Origin: Pseudomonas frederiksbergensis
GTDB taxonomy: Bacteria > Pseudomonadota > Gammaproteobacteria > Pseudomonadales > Pseudomonadaceae
DNA length: 64,000 bases
Assembly: GCF_001874645.1 (NCBI RefSeq)
Contig: NZ_CP017886.1
Location: 5,198,501-5,262,500 of the forward strand
Direction of reading: 5' to 3'
Below are positions 35,662 to 44,493 of this stretch, one piece after another (positions within the stretch are counted from its first letter, which is position 1; every line of letters begins with the position of its first letter). The position numbers and the translations under genes were made by a program. The notes under the pieces are model-generated. The model ran no database searches and was not told where the DNA came from. It worked only from the letters and a program-made list of their open reading frames with translations.

Positions 35662-35716
35662 GTGATAGTCACCCTGAGGCTTTAGGGTGAATCCAACCAT
35701 ATAGGGTGATTACTAC
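35662..35716. promoter_or_regulatory. Three NorR boxes in the ytfE-norR intergenic region
   Basis: GT-N7-AC at 35662-35672 (GTGATAGTCAC), 35687-35697 (GTGAATCCAAC) and 35706-35716 (GTGATTACTAC). The last one abuts the norR ATG at 35718, so NorR may also repress itself. Three such sites are also described for E. coli norR-norVW. Confidence 0.85.
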
Positions 35717-35717
35717 C

Positions 35718-37247
35718 ATGCTGCGAGAAAGCCTGGCAGCCGACCTGATCGTCGAGTTGCCCAACGCCGTACGTTTGCAACGACTGGTCCAGACCCTGCG
35801 CGAGTACTTCAATAGTGGCGCCGTGGGATTGCTGCGCCTGGATGAAGACAGTCTCAGACCGGTCGCGACCGTGGGATTGGTCCATGAAGCGTTGGGGCGC
35901 CGGTTTGTCATCGCCCAGCATCCTCGACTGGCGGCGATCATGGCGTCGCGCGAGCCGACCTGGTTCGAGCCCGACAGTCGCCTGCCGGACCCCTATGACG
36001 GCTTGCTCGACAACCATGTTGGTGAACCGTTGCCGGTGCATGACTGCATGGGCGTCAGTCTGTATGTGGAGGGACGGATCTGGGGCGCGATCACCCTCGA
36101 TGCACTGCATGCCGGAACCTTCGACAGTCGTGCGCGGGAGGAACTCAAACGTTGCACCTTGCAGATCGAAGCCGCCGTGCGCGTCACCCGGCTTGAACAG
36201 GAAAACCGCAGCCTGCGGTTGTCCCGCAGCGATCTTCAAGACGTGCGCATGCCCGCCGATGAAGGCGAAATCCTCGGGCAGAGTGAGGTGTTGCACCAGT
36301 TGCTCAATGAGCTGGATGTACTGGCCGACTCCGATCTGCCGGTGTTGCTGTTGGGCGAAACCGGCGTCGGCAAAGAGCTGTTTGCGAGGCGGCTGCATCG
36401 TCTGTCACGGCGCAGCCACAAACCGTTGGTACAGGTTAACTGCGCCGCGTTGCCGGAGTCGCTGGCAGAGAGTGAGTTGTTCGGGCATGTCAAAGGCGCC
36501 TTTTCCGGCGCCACCAGTGACCGCGCCGGACGTTTCGATGCCGCCAACGGCGGCACGCTGTTTCTCGATGAAGTCGGTGAATTACCGCTAAGCGTTCAAG
36601 CGAAGTTGCTGCGCACTTTGCAAAACGGCGAGATCCAGCGACTGGGGGCGGACAAGCCGTTGCATGTCGATGTGCGAATCATCGCCGCGACCAACCGGCA
36701 TCTGCCGGACAGTATCCGCGACGGCCTGTTTCGCGCCGATCTGTATCACCGGCTCTCGGTGTACCCGGTACCGATTCCGGCGCTGCGTGAGCGCGGTCAT
36801 GATGTGTTGATGCTGGCCGGGCATTTCCTTGAACTGAATCGGGCACGACTCGGCCTGCGCGGTTTGCGCTTGTCGCCCGCGGCCGAGCGGGCGTTACTGG
36901 CGTATAGCTGGCCGGGTAATGTGCGCGAACTGGAGCATGTGATCAGTCGCGCTGCGCTGAAACAGCTCAGTCGCGGTACCAGTCGCGCGCTGATCATGAC
37001 GCTGGAGCCGCCAGTCCTCGATCTCGACAGTGCGGCGGGCGCGGCGGGCATGATCGTCGAGCGGCCGCTGGAGGTGACATCTGATGCGCCGTTCCAGGCC
37101 TTGGGCGACGCCGTCGACGATTGTCAGCGACAAAAAATTCTCCATGCCCTGAGTCTTTCCGGGGAGAACTGGGCCAGTGCCGCGCGGCTGCTGGACGTCG
37201 ATCCCAGCAATCTGCACAAACTGGCCCGGCGGCTTCGCCTTAAGTAA
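35718..37247 (+). CDS. norR: NorR, NO-sensing sigma-54 activator
   Basis: 509 residues in three domains. The N-terminal GAF domain retains the iron-ligand neighbourhood known from E. coli NorR ([24 protein letters not shown]), so NO sensing by non-heme iron is expected. The AAA+ centre has Walker [15 protein letters not shown], Walker [13 protein letters not shown], and the sigma-54 contact loop as GAFSGA instead of GAFTGA. The C-terminus is a Fis-type helix-turn-helix ([20 protein letters not shown]). The ATG at 35718 is chosen for the family start [15 protein letters not shown]. It is divergent from its likely target ytfE. Confidence 0.95.
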   Translation: MLRESLAADLIVELPNAVRLQRLVQTLREYFNSGAVGLLRLDEDSLRPVATVGLVHEALGRRFVIAQHPRLAAIMASREPTWFEPDSRLPDPYDGLLDNHVGEPLPVHDCMGVSLYVEGRIWGAITLDALHAGTFDSRAREELKRCTLQIEAAVRVTRLEQENRSLRLSRSDLQDVRMPADEGEILGQSEVLHQLLNELDVLADSDLPVLLLGETGVGKELFARRLHRLSRRSHKPLVQVNCAALPESLAESELFGHVKGAFSGATSDRAGRFDAANGGTLFLDEVGELPLSVQAKLLRTLQNGEIQRLGADKPLHVDVRIIAATNRHLPDSIRDGLFRADLYHRLSVYPVPIPALRERGHDVLMLAGHFLELNRARLGLRGLRLSPAAERALLAYSWPGNVRELEHVISRAALKQLSRGTSRALIMTLEPPVLDLDSAAGAAGMIVERPLEVTSDAPFQALGDAVDDCQRQKILHALSLSGENWASAARLLDVDPSNLHKLARRLRLK

Positions 37248-37335
37248 GCCGGGGCGGCGCGGCATGTTGATGGCGATCAAGGTGGCTTTGCCCAGTGGCT
37301 CGCACACTGCGCAAAACCCTCCGGAGATCACCGCG

Positions 37336-37983
37336 ATGCCCCTTTCCCTGGCCCAAATGCGCCGCAACTACACCCTTAATGGCTTGCAGGATGAGGCTGC
37401 GCTGGACGATCCCCTGGCTATGTTTCGACAGTGGTTGCAGCAGGCACGCGACACCGAGTGCGCGCCTGTCGAGGCCAACAGCATGATGTTGGCGACGGTC
37501 GACAGTGAGGGGCGTCCGCACTGCCGGGTCCTGCTGCTCAAGGGCTTGAGCGACGACGGCTTTACGTTTTTTGGCAATTACCAGAGCGACAAGGGCCTGC
37601 AACTGGCCGCTAACCCGAATGCCGCCATGACGTTTTTCTGGCCGGGGCTGGAGCGTCAGGTGCGTATTGAAGGCCAGGTGTCCAGGCTCGATCCGCAACT
37701 CTCGGATGCGTACTTTGATTCTCGCTCGGTGGCCAGTCGCCTGGGCGCCTGGGCTTCACCACAGAGCCGGCCGCTGGCCAGTCGGGCAGCGCTTGAATCT
37801 TTGTTGGCAGACACTATCAAGCGTTTTGTTGGCCAGAGCGTGCAGCGACCCGAGCATTGGGGTGGCTACTGCCTGCACCCAGAGCGTCTGGAGTTTTGGC
37901 AGGGGCGTGCCGACCGCTTGCATGACCGTCTCGATTACCGCTTGCAGAACGGCGAGTGGTGTCGCACCCGCCTGGCGCCTTGA
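37336..37983 (+). CDS. pdxH: Pyridoxamine 5'-phosphate oxidase
   Basis: FMN enzyme oxidising pyridoxamine or pyridoxine phosphate to pyridoxal phosphate. It begins [17 protein letters not shown] and has the FMN/PLP motifs [50 protein letters not shown] and [17 protein letters not shown], and the C-terminal [14 protein letters not shown]. The 215 residues are normal. The start at 37336 follows GGAG. It lies 88 bases after norR, an unusual place for this gene; PLP supply during anaerobic growth is only a guess, since the enzyme uses oxygen. Confidence 0.93.
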   Translation: MPLSLAQMRRNYTLNGLQDEAALDDPLAMFRQWLQQARDTECAPVEANSMMLATVDSEGRPHCRVLLLKGLSDDGFTFFGNYQSDKGLQLAANPNAAMTFFWPGLERQVRIEGQVSRLDPQLSDAYFDSRSVASRLGAWASPQSRPLASRAALESLLADTIKRFVGQSVQRPEHWGGYCLHPERLEFWQGRADRLHDRLDYRLQNGEWCRTRLAP

Positions 37984-37989
37984 GCGCGC

Positions 37990-38090
37990 AAAAGATCGCA
38001 GCCTTCGGCAACTCCTACGCCGACCAGGGCATGCCTTGATACTGAGGCACGCCACACTCCGTAGGAGCCGCCGAAGGCTGCGATCTTTTT
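37990..38090. repeat. REP-type inverted repeat pair
   Basis: AAAAGATCGCAGCCTTCGGC at the left is answered by GCCGAAGGCTGCGATCTTTT at the right, with CTCCTAC/GTAGGAG arms inside. This is the common intergenic palindrome of P. fluorescens-group genomes. It may also stabilise or end the pdxH mRNA. Confidence 0.9.
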
Positions 38091-38219
38091 GGGGCGCTGA
38101 ATGCTTAATTTACCGGCACTCACTCAATGTCCCCGTCGAGGTACCTCCATGGAGGAATAGGCTCGGTCTGGATTCCGGTTCAGGCTTGGCCAAACCCTCA
38201 TCTACGGGAAGGCTTGGAT

Positions 38220-38774
38220 ATGGCCCATTTGGCGCAACGCACGTTTGAACCTCTGAACATCGCCGTGCTGACCATCAGCGATACGCGGACCTTTGACACC
38301 GATACCTCGGGGCAGACCCTGACCGATCTGCTGCAAACGTCCGGGCATGTGTTGATCGATCGTGATCTGGTCAAGGACGACATTTATCAGATCCGCGCAA
38401 CCGTCTCGCGGTGGATCGCCGACCCCAAGGTGCAGGTTGTACTGATGACCGGCGGCACCGGTTTCACCGCTCGCGACAACACGCCGCAAGCGGTCCTGCC
38501 ACTGCTCGACAAGCATGTGGAAGGCTTCGGCGAACTGTTCCGGCAGGTGTCCCTGGCAGAAATCGGCATGTCCAGTTTGCAGTCACGGGCATTGGCCGGG
38601 ATGAGCAACGGTGTGCTGGTGTGTTGCGTTCCGGGCTCGCCGGGGGCCTGCCGAACGGCCTGGAACATGATCCTGCTGGAGCAACTGGACAGTCGCACCG
38701 GCCCGTGCAATTTTGCTCCGCATTTGAAGCCGCAAGCGCAGCGGGGCATCGACGCCTGCGAGACGCGCTCATGA
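38220..38774 (+). CDS. moaB: Molybdenum cofactor biosynthesis protein B
   Basis: MoaB/MogA-family protein that adenylates molybdopterin before molybdenum insertion. Motifs are NIAVLTISDTRTFDTDTSGQ, LMTGGTGFTARDNTPQAVLP and NGVLVCCVPGSPGACRTAWN. The ATG at 38220 gives MAHLAQRTFEPL and 184 residues. Its stop overlaps the moeA start (ATGA). Upstream at 38143-38159 is a TACCTCC-containing palindrome that might bind NarL, weakly supported. Confidence 0.94.
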   Translation: MAHLAQRTFEPLNIAVLTISDTRTFDTDTSGQTLTDLLQTSGHVLIDRDLVKDDIYQIRATVSRWIADPKVQVVLMTGGTGFTARDNTPQAVLPLLDKHVEGFGELFRQVSLAEIGMSSLQSRALAGMSNGVLVCCVPGSPGACRTAWNMILLEQLDSRTGPCNFAPHLKPQAQRGIDACETRS

Positions 38775-40005
38775 CCGGTCGGGTGTGCGACCTCGGCAAC
38801 CTGATGCCCGTGGACGAGGCCATCCACCGTCTGTTGGATCAGGCACCGCCACCCCCCTGACGCAAATGATCGGTCTGGATCAGGCCTTGGGCTGGGTTCT
38901 GGCGACGGACATTCATTCCCCGGTGAACCTGCCGGCCTGGGACAACAGCGCCATGGACGGTTATGCCCTCAGGGCAGCTGACCTGTCATCGGAGGGTGGA
39001 TATTTGCCGATTGGCGGGCGAATTGCGGCGGGGGATCAGGCGTGCTCACCCTTGCTCGCGCATCAGGCGGTGCAGATATTTACCGGCGCGCCATTGCCAC
39101 CGGGTGCCGATACGGTGGTGCCACAAGAGCAATGCCGAATCGAAGGCGAGCACGTCTGGTTCCCGTCTGTGCGCGATGGCGATCATGTGCGCAAGGAGGG
39201 CGAGGAAGTTCGCCGGGGGCAGCTGTTGCTCAAGGCCGGCAAGCGCTTGCGCGCACAAGAACTGGGGTTGCTCGCCGGCGCTGGCGTAGCGCGGGTCGAG
39301 GTTTATCGGCCGTTGCAGGTGTGCTTGCTCAGCAGCGGTAATGAGCTGCGCGAGCCGGGTGATCCCTTGGCGCCGGGGCAGATTTACAACAGCAATCGCT
39401 ATTGCCTGGCTGCGCTGTTGCGCGGTTGGGGCGTCGAGGTACACGACTATGGCGTCATGGCCGATGAGTTGGCGGCCAGCCGGCATGCCTTGAGCCTGGC
39501 GTCTTCGGAATGCGACCTGCTGCTGAGTTCCGGTGGCGTGTCGGTCGGCGAGGAGGACCACCTCAAGCAGGCGATCGAGGAATTGGGCAGCGTGGATTTC
39601 TGGCGGCTGGCCATTCAGCCCGGTAAACCGCTGGCTTTTGGCGAAGTCGCCGGCAAACCCTGGATCGGCATGCCGGGCAATCCTTCGGCGGCGCTGATTA
39701 CCGCGTTGGTGGTGGTGCGTCCGTTCCTGCTCAGGGCCCAGGGCGTGACTGACGTGCTGCCGGTGCCATTGGCCATCCCGGCCGGGTTCGACTGGTTGCA
39801 GCGTAACAAGCGTCGGCAGTACCTGCGGGCAAGGCTGACCCCTGGCACTGACGGCCAATTGAGCGTGGAACTGCACCCTCAGCAAAGCTCGGCGATGTTG
39901 ACCGCTGCGTGTTGGGCCGACGGGTTGGCGGTGATCGAGTGCGAGCAGCAAGTGCTCAAGCACGACAACGTGATGTTCCTGTCCTTCGCCGACCTGATGC
40001 ATTGA
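38771..40005 (+). pseudogene. moeA: Molybdopterin molybdenumtransferase gene with one frameshift
   Basis: MoeA inserts molybdate into adenylated molybdopterin. The gene begins MTGRVCDLGNLMPVDEAIHR and runs to LLDQAPPPP, where a run of six C (38852-38857) leads into TGA at 38858-38860. One more C would restore LTQMIGLDQALGWVL and the full 411-residue protein with AWDNSAMDGYALRA, LLSSGGVSVGEEDH and GMPGNPSAALI. The rest of the reading frame is intact to 40005. Either the C-run was miscounted in the assembly or the gene is freshly mutated; another moeA elsewhere in the genome could cover the loss. Confidence 0.88.
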
Positions 40006-40011
40006 TCGCAA

Positions 40012-40025
40012 TTGATTGCCATCAA
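40012..40025. promoter_or_regulatory. ANR/DNR box of ubiUVT
   Basis: TTGAT-TGCC-ATCAA is a perfect consensus, identical to the norC box. It is 112 bases before the ubiU start. Confidence 0.9.
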
Positions 40026-40137
40026 GGCCGTGCCTGCCGGTCTCGCTAGACTGGCAGCGCATTTTTCGATCGGCCCGGACCCTCGCGTCACGGGCATCAA
40101 ACGACGGTCGAGACGCATTTTTTCATGAGGATTACCC

Positions 40138-41133
40138 ATGCAACTGGTCTGCCCGGCAGGGAATCTGCCTGCGCTTAAAGCGGCAGTGCGCCAAGGCGCC
40201 GATGCCGTCTATGTCGGCTTTCGCGATGACACCAATGCCCGGCATTTCGCGGGGCTGAACATGGACGACAAGCAGTTCGACGCAGCGGTCGCCCACATCC
40301 GCCAGCATCAACGCAAACTCTACGTTGCGGTCAACACCTACCCGCAACCCAACGGCTGGGAACGCTGGCAACGGGCAGTGGATCGTGCCGCCGATTTCGG
40401 CGTGGATGCGCTGATCGCCGCCGATCCCGGGGTGCTCAACTATGCCAGTCAGCGTCACCCGCAACTGGCGTTACACCTGTCTGTCCAGGGCTCGGCGACC
40501 CACGCCGCGGCGCTGGAGTTTTATGCGCAGCGCTACGGTATTCGTCGCGCCGTGCTGCCACGGGTGTTGTCGTTGGCGCAGGTCCGCCAGGTTGCTGCGA
40601 GCAGCCCGGTGCCCATCGAAGTCTTTGGCTTCGGCAGCTTGTGCATTATGGCTGAAGGGCGTTGCCATCTGTCCTCCTACATTACCGGCGAGTCGCCGAA
40701 CCTGTGCGGTGTCTGTTCGCCGGCCAAGGCCGTGCGCTGGACCGAAGACGCCGAAGGCTTGAGCGCGCGCCTCAGTGACGTCCTGATCGACCGCTACACC
40801 CCTGACGAACCGGCCGGTTACCCAACCTTGTGCAAAGGCCGCTTTCTGGTCGATGGCAAACGCTTTCATGCGCTGGAGGAACCCACCAGCCTCGATACCC
40901 TGGACTTGCTCCCGGAACTGACGGCCATCGGTGTCGAAGCAGTAAAAATCGAGGGTCGCCAACGCAGTCCGGCCTATGTCGAACAAGTCACCCGCGTCTG
41001 GCGGGCGGCACTGGATGCCCATCGTGGTTCCCCAGGCAGTTTTCGGGTCAAGGAGGAATGGCGTCAGGTTCTGGCCGGCTTGTCCGAAGGCAGCCAGACC
41101 ACCCTGGGTGCTTATCATCGATCATGGCAATGA
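40138..41133 (+). CDS. ubiU: UbiU, oxygen-independent ubiquinone hydroxylation protein
   Basis: U32 peptidase-family iron-sulfur protein that, with UbiV, hydroxylates the ubiquinone ring without oxygen. It follows E. coli UbiU (YhbU) closely: LVCPAGNLPALKAAVRQGAD, DDTNARHFAGLN, VFGFGSLCIMAEGRCHLSSY, TGESPNLCGVCSPAK, GYPTLCKGRFLVDG and SEGSQTTLGAYHRSWQ. The four cluster cysteines (LCIM, GRCH, VCSP or LCGV, TLCK) are present. Its 331 residues equal the E. coli protein. First gene of the ubiUVT operon behind a perfect ANR/DNR box. Confidence 0.95.
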   Translation: MQLVCPAGNLPALKAAVRQGADAVYVGFRDDTNARHFAGLNMDDKQFDAAVAHIRQHQRKLYVAVNTYPQPNGWERWQRAVDRAADFGVDALIAADPGVLNYASQRHPQLALHLSVQGSATHAAALEFYAQRYGIRRAVLPRVLSLAQVRQVAASSPVPIEVFGFGSLCIMAEGRCHLSSYITGESPNLCGVCSPAKAVRWTEDAEGLSARLSDVLIDRYTPDEPAGYPTLCKGRFLVDGKRFHALEEPTSLDTLDLLPELTAIGVEAVKIEGRQRSPAYVEQVTRVWRAALDAHRGSPGSFRVKEEWRQVLAGLSEGSQTTLGAYHRSWQ

Positions 41134-41143
41134 GGGACGGAAC

Positions 41144-42034
41144 ATGAAGCTCAGCCTGGGACCGGTCCTGTTTTACTGGGACAAAGAGCAACTCAGCAAC
41201 TTCTACGCCGAGATGTCGGCGTTGCCCCTGGACGTGATTTATCTGGGGGAAACCGTGTGTTCGAAACGCCGGGCATTTTCATTGGATCAGTGGCTGGGGC
41301 TGGGACGCGAGTTACAGGCGTGCAGCCAGGCACAGTTGGTGATCTCCAGCCTGACGCTGATCGAAGCCGCGTCCGAACTCTCCAGCTTGCGCCGGCTCTG
41401 CGACAACGGCCAATTGCTGGTGGAGGCCAACGACATGGGCGCGGTGCAGTTCCTGGCTGAGCGCAAATTGCCTTTCGTCGCAGGTCCCGCACTCAATCTG
41501 TACAACGGCCACACGCTGGCGCAATTGCTGGACTGCGGAATGACCCGCTGGGTGCCGCCGGTGGAGTGTTCGGCGGCGCTGATTGGCGATGTGATCGAGC
41601 AAGTGCGCGAACTCGGTCGTGAGGTGCCGGAAGTGGAAATCTTCGCCTATGGGCATTTGCCGCTGGCCTATTCCGCTCGCTGCTTTACAGCCCGGGCGGA
41701 GAACCGGCCCAAAGACGACTGCCAGTTTTGCTGTATCAACTACCCCGACGGCCTGGCGCTGACCAGCCAGGAAGGACAACCCTTGTTTACCCTCAACGGT
41801 ATTCAAACGATGTCGGCCGAGGTGACCAATCTGTTGGCTGATTATTCCGGGCTGGTGGCCTGCGGTGCCGATCTGTTGCGCTTGAGCCCTCGCGCTCAAG
41901 GCATGGCCGAGGTGATTGCTGCCTATCAACGGGTTCGACTGGGCGAGACACCGCCGCTGTTTGTCGAAGGTTGCAATGGCTACTGGCATGGTCAGGCCGG
42001 CATGCTGCGCGTCGAGGAGATCGGCCTGTGTTGA
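41144..42034 (+). CDS. ubiV: UbiV, partner of UbiU
   Basis: Second U32-family iron-sulfur subunit of the oxygen-independent ubiquinone pathway. It matches E. coli UbiV (YhbV): MKLSLGPVLFYWDKEQL, DVIYLGETVCSKRRAF, ERKLPFVAGPALNLYNGHTL, YGHLPLAYSARCFTARAENR, PKDDCQFCCINYPDG and FTLNGIQTMS. The cysteines needed for a 4Fe-4S cluster (VCSK, RCFT, CQFCC) are conserved. 296 residues. It begins 10 bases after ubiU. Confidence 0.95.
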   Translation: MKLSLGPVLFYWDKEQLSNFYAEMSALPLDVIYLGETVCSKRRAFSLDQWLGLGRELQACSQAQLVISSLTLIEAASELSSLRRLCDNGQLLVEANDMGAVQFLAERKLPFVAGPALNLYNGHTLAQLLDCGMTRWVPPVECSAALIGDVIEQVRELGREVPEVEIFAYGHLPLAYSARCFTARAENRPKDDCQFCCINYPDGLALTSQEGQPLFTLNGIQTMSAEVTNLLADYSGLVACGADLLRLSPRAQGMAEVIAAYQRVRLGETPPLFVEGCNGYWHGQAGMLRVEEIGLC

Positions 42035-42498
42035 ACCGAAAAAAATGGCTGTTGAAAGGTGCCGACCGGTTGCTGCCGCTGGTACGCCGGGTGCCGTTTG
42101 TGGTGCAGCGCCTGGCGTTGCAGCAGGCGCTGAATCGCTGCCTCGCCGAGCCGTTGCGCGAGGGTGAGTTCGACGTGCTGCGCGGGCGTTGGCTGTGCCT
42201 GCGAATTCCGGATCTGCGCTTGTCCTGGTACCTGACGCTCAGCCGTGAGGGCTTGCGGATTGCCGAGCAGGCCACGGCGCAGGTGACCATCAGCGGTAAC
42301 TGGCGAGAGTTTCTGCTCCTGGCCAGCCGCCAGGAAGATCCGGACACGCTGTTTTTTCGCAGACGCCTGGTCATCGAGGGCGATACCGAACTGGGGCTGG
42401 CACTGAAGAACCTGATCGACAGCCTCGACCCCGACGTCTTGCCTGTCTGGCTGTGGCGTAATCTGGAGCGGGCAGGGAAGGGGTTGGCGGCGGGGTAG
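42028..42498 (+). CDS. ubiT: UbiT, SCP2-domain ubiquinone biosynthesis accessory protein
   Basis: 156 residues with a SCP2 lipid-binding fold thought to hold ubiquinone precursors for the anaerobic pathway. The C-terminal part has the family string RQEDPDTLFFRRRLVIEGDT followed by ELGLALKNLIDSLD, nearly the same as in E. coli UbiT. It starts at GTG 42028 (or TTG 42031), overlapping the ubiV stop. It ends the operon, with a REP element after it. Confidence 0.92.
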   Translation: MLNRKKWLLKGADRLLPLVRRVPFVVQRLALQQALNRCLAEPLREGEFDVLRGRWLCLRIPDLRLSWYLTLSREGLRIAEQATAQVTISGNWREFLLLASRQEDPDTLFFRRRLVIEGDTELGLALKNLIDSLDPDVLPVWLWRNLERAGKGLAAG

Positions 42499-42509
42499 CC
42501 ATTAACGTC

Positions 42510-42572
42510 AAAAGATCGCAGCCTACGTCGAACGAATTCCCTTGTAGGAGCTGCCGTAGGCTGCGATCTTTT
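42510..42572. repeat. REP-type inverted repeat
   Basis: AAAAGATCGCAGCCTACG and CGTAGGCTGCGATCTTTT arms (with GTAGGAGCTGC inside) make a second copy of the fluorescens-type palindrome, between convergent genes. Confidence 0.88.
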
Positions 42573-42600
42573 GGCGGCTGCCAAAGCGCTAATGCCAGAC

Positions 42601-43011
42601 TCAGGCCATTGGCGAAGCGGCATAAACAGCTTGCTGCTCCTCCTGAAGATCCCCCTTGCCAATCAACTGCTTGATCCCTTCAAACAACTCATCACTCTGC
42701 GCCTGCGTACAGTCCTCGCCGTATCGTTTGCGCAGCCCGTAATGGCTGAGAATCAGGTGCACATCAGCATGCAAGCCATGCTGTTTCAGGCAGTTTTCAA
42801 CGCATTGCAGCGCGCAGCCGTCGAGCGCGAAGATCCGCCGTCCCGAGCGTGCCTTGTTGACCAGTGCCGCCACGTGGCCGCCGACCCCGACGATGCAGGA
42901 CATTTCAGCCAGACCGCTGCGATCCAGCCGCACGGCCAGGGTATTGGCCAGTTGGGCCACGTTGGAGCAGCCGGAGCAGGAGTAAACCAAAGGCAAGGTT
43001 GAAGGGGACAT
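42601..43011 (-). CDS. DGC-domain putative zinc-binding protein
   Basis: 136 residues rich in cysteine. It begins MSPSTLPLVYSCSGCSNVAQ (CxxC) and has the family-naming motif FALDGCALQCVENCLKQHG, plus EDCTQAQSDE. DGC proteins are small predicted zinc or redox proteins of unknown role, often near nitrate or NO genes. The ATG at 43011 follows GGAGAG. It has its own ANR/DNR box just upstream in the gap behind the Dnr-type regulator, so it should be made under low oxygen. Confidence 0.85.
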   Translation of the reverse strand: MSPSTLPLVYSCSGCSNVAQLANTLAVRLDRSGLAEMSCIVGVGGHVAALVNKARSGRRIFALDGCALQCVENCLKQHGLHADVHLILSHYGLRKRYGEDCTQAQSDELFEGIKQLIGKGDLQEEQQAVYAASPMA

Positions 43012-43065
43012 TGACACTCTCCATTGATGGGCTCCTCCAGTGTGCAAGGTAGGTGGTATTGCGCC

Positions 43066-43079
43066 TTGATTGCGGTCAA
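43066..43079. promoter_or_regulatory. ANR/DNR box of the DGC-domain gene
   Basis: TTGAT-TGCG-GTCAA has one mismatch to the consensus. Its centre lies 61 bases before the minus-strand start at 43011, suiting an activator site near -41. Confidence 0.8.
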
Positions 43080-43085
43080 TTCCGC

Positions 43086-43760
43086 TTATTGGAACGCTGC
43101 GAGATCCTGTTCGGCGAGGATGCTGATAGTGCGTCGTTCCATGGCGATCAGGCCGCTGTCCACCAGGCGGTGCAAAATCCGCGAGAAGGTTTCCGGTTGA
43201 ATCCCCAGCTTCGAGGCCACCAGACGTTTGGATACCTGCAGCACAATCACACCGCTGACCGGGTGACGCTCCTGGAATAGAAAGTTGATCACCCGACGGC
43301 TCGCACTGGCCATGGTCAGGGTGTCGATGTCCCGCAGACGCAGGTGCAGGTGAACGCTCATGCTCGCGAGGATGGCCAGGCAAACCTTCGGCTGGTCTTC
43401 GAGGGCGCCGCGGTAGTGGTTGCCCTCGATACTCACCAGCACGCTGTCCTTCAACGCCGTGGCGCTCACCGGGTAGCACCGGGCCTGGCTGAACAGCAAG
43501 GCTTCGGCAAAGGTCTGGCCGGGCTGAATGATCTCCACCAGGTTTTCCTGGCCTTCGCCGGTGAGCCGGTACAACTTGATCTGGCCGCTAACCAGCAGAA
43601 AAAAGCGTTTGGCCGGATCCCCTTGATGCATGAGCGTGCTGTGACACGGCAGGCGCTTGAGCATGGCCAGGCCGCAGACTTCCTCGAAGACCTTCTCCGG
43701 CAGTTGGCTGAACAGGTGATGACGGCGCAATGTTAAAACAATTGAAGGGTGGGTCAGCAT
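43086..43760 (-). CDS. Second Dnr-type Crp/Fnr regulator next to narXL (DnrE-like)
   Basis: 224 residues with a cyclic-nucleotide-fold sensor (MHQGDPAKRFFLLVSGQIKL, YRLTGEGQENLVEIIQPGQT, FAEALLF) and a Crp helix-turn-helix (KRLVASKLGIQPETFSRILH). The recognition helix ETFSR equals that of DNR, so it should read the same TTGAT-N4-ATCAA boxes. No N-terminal cysteine cluster is present, excluding an oxygen-sensing FNR. P. stutzeri has a similar dnrE beside narXL, which is the basis for the name. It is preceded by narL on the same strand. Confidence 0.88.
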   Translation of the reverse strand: MLTHPSIVLTLRRHHLFSQLPEKVFEEVCGLAMLKRLPCHSTLMHQGDPAKRFFLLVSGQIKLYRLTGEGQENLVEIIQPGQTFAEALLFSQARCYPVSATALKDSVLVSIEGNHYRGALEDQPKVCLAILASMSVHLHLRLRDIDTLTMASASRRVINFLFQERHPVSGVIVLQVSKRLVASKLGIQPETFSRILHRLVDSGLIAMERRTISILAEQDLAAFQ

Positions 43761-43845
43761 GGGGTACCTCCGCTAACGGTCATAGTAGTGAGCGCGAGCC
43801 GGATGACCTATGCCTCTGCAGGCCTACCTCGGAAGAGGCATGCCG

Positions 43846-44493
43846 TCAGCCCGCACTGCGCAGATGCTCCATGGCCCACACCGCCGCCTCGACCCGCGAG
43901 CGCAAGCCGAGTTTGTGCAGCAGGTTCTTGACGTGAACCTTGACCGTCCCTTCGGTGATGCCCAGCTTGTGCCCGATGACCTTGTTGCTGAAACCGCTGG
44001 CGATGGTTTTCAACACTTGACGCTCACGCTCGGTCAGTTCCACCACGGGCTGGCGTGCAGGAGCGCGCAGTGCCTGCGCCATGACCTGGGTCAGCCCCGG
44101 GCTGATCACCAGTGCGCCGTTCAGGGCATCACGGATGTACTGAATCAACAGTTCGGGCTCCATGTCCTTGAGCAGATAGCCATCGGCATCCAGGCGCAGT
44201 GCGTCGCGAATATCGTCTTCAGCGTCCGACACGGTGAATAGCAACACCTTGCCGGTGTAGTGCATCGCCCGTAACCGGCGCAGGGTTTCAATGCCATTCA
44301 TCTGCGGCATGTTGTTATCAAGCAACACCAGATCCGGTTGCAGCGGCTCGATCAGGCCGAGTGCTTCTTCGCCGTTGCCGGCTTCGCCGACGATCTCGAA
44401 ATCATCTTCGAGCTCAAGCATCTGGCGGATGCCGTGACGCATCATCGGATGGTCGTCGACCAACAGGATGGTGTGTTGCAGGGATGGGTTCAT
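43846..44493 (-). CDS. narL: NarL nitrate/nitrite response regulator
   Basis: 215 residues: an N-terminal receiver domain with the acidic pocket LLVDDHPMM, phosphoacceptor Asp59 in VLLDNNMPQMNG, and the conserved Lys in YLLKDMEP. The C-terminal LuxR/NarL helix-turn-helix is LTERERQVLKTIASGFSNKV then ITEGTVKVHVKNLLHKLGLR. It is activated by NarX and should control the divergent nar operon. The start overlaps the narX stop by four bases. Confidence 0.96.
   Translation of the reverse strand: MNPSLQHTILLVDDHPMMRHGIRQMLELEDDFEIVGEAGNGEEALGLIEPLQPDLVLLDNNMPQMNGIETLRRLRAMHYTGKVLLFTVSDAEDDIRDALRLDADGYLLKDMEPELLIQYIRDALNGALVISPGLTQVMAQALRAPARQPVVELTERERQVLKTIASGFSNKVIGHKLGITEGTVKVHVKNLLHKLGLRSRVEAAVWAMEHLRSAG

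Noticed and set aside
38143..38159. Palindrome GAGGTACCTC and TACCTCC-AT-GGAGGAA before moaB as a NarL site
   Set aside because: Only one half fits the NarL heptamer and the second half deviates strongly, so it was not listed as a regulatory feature.
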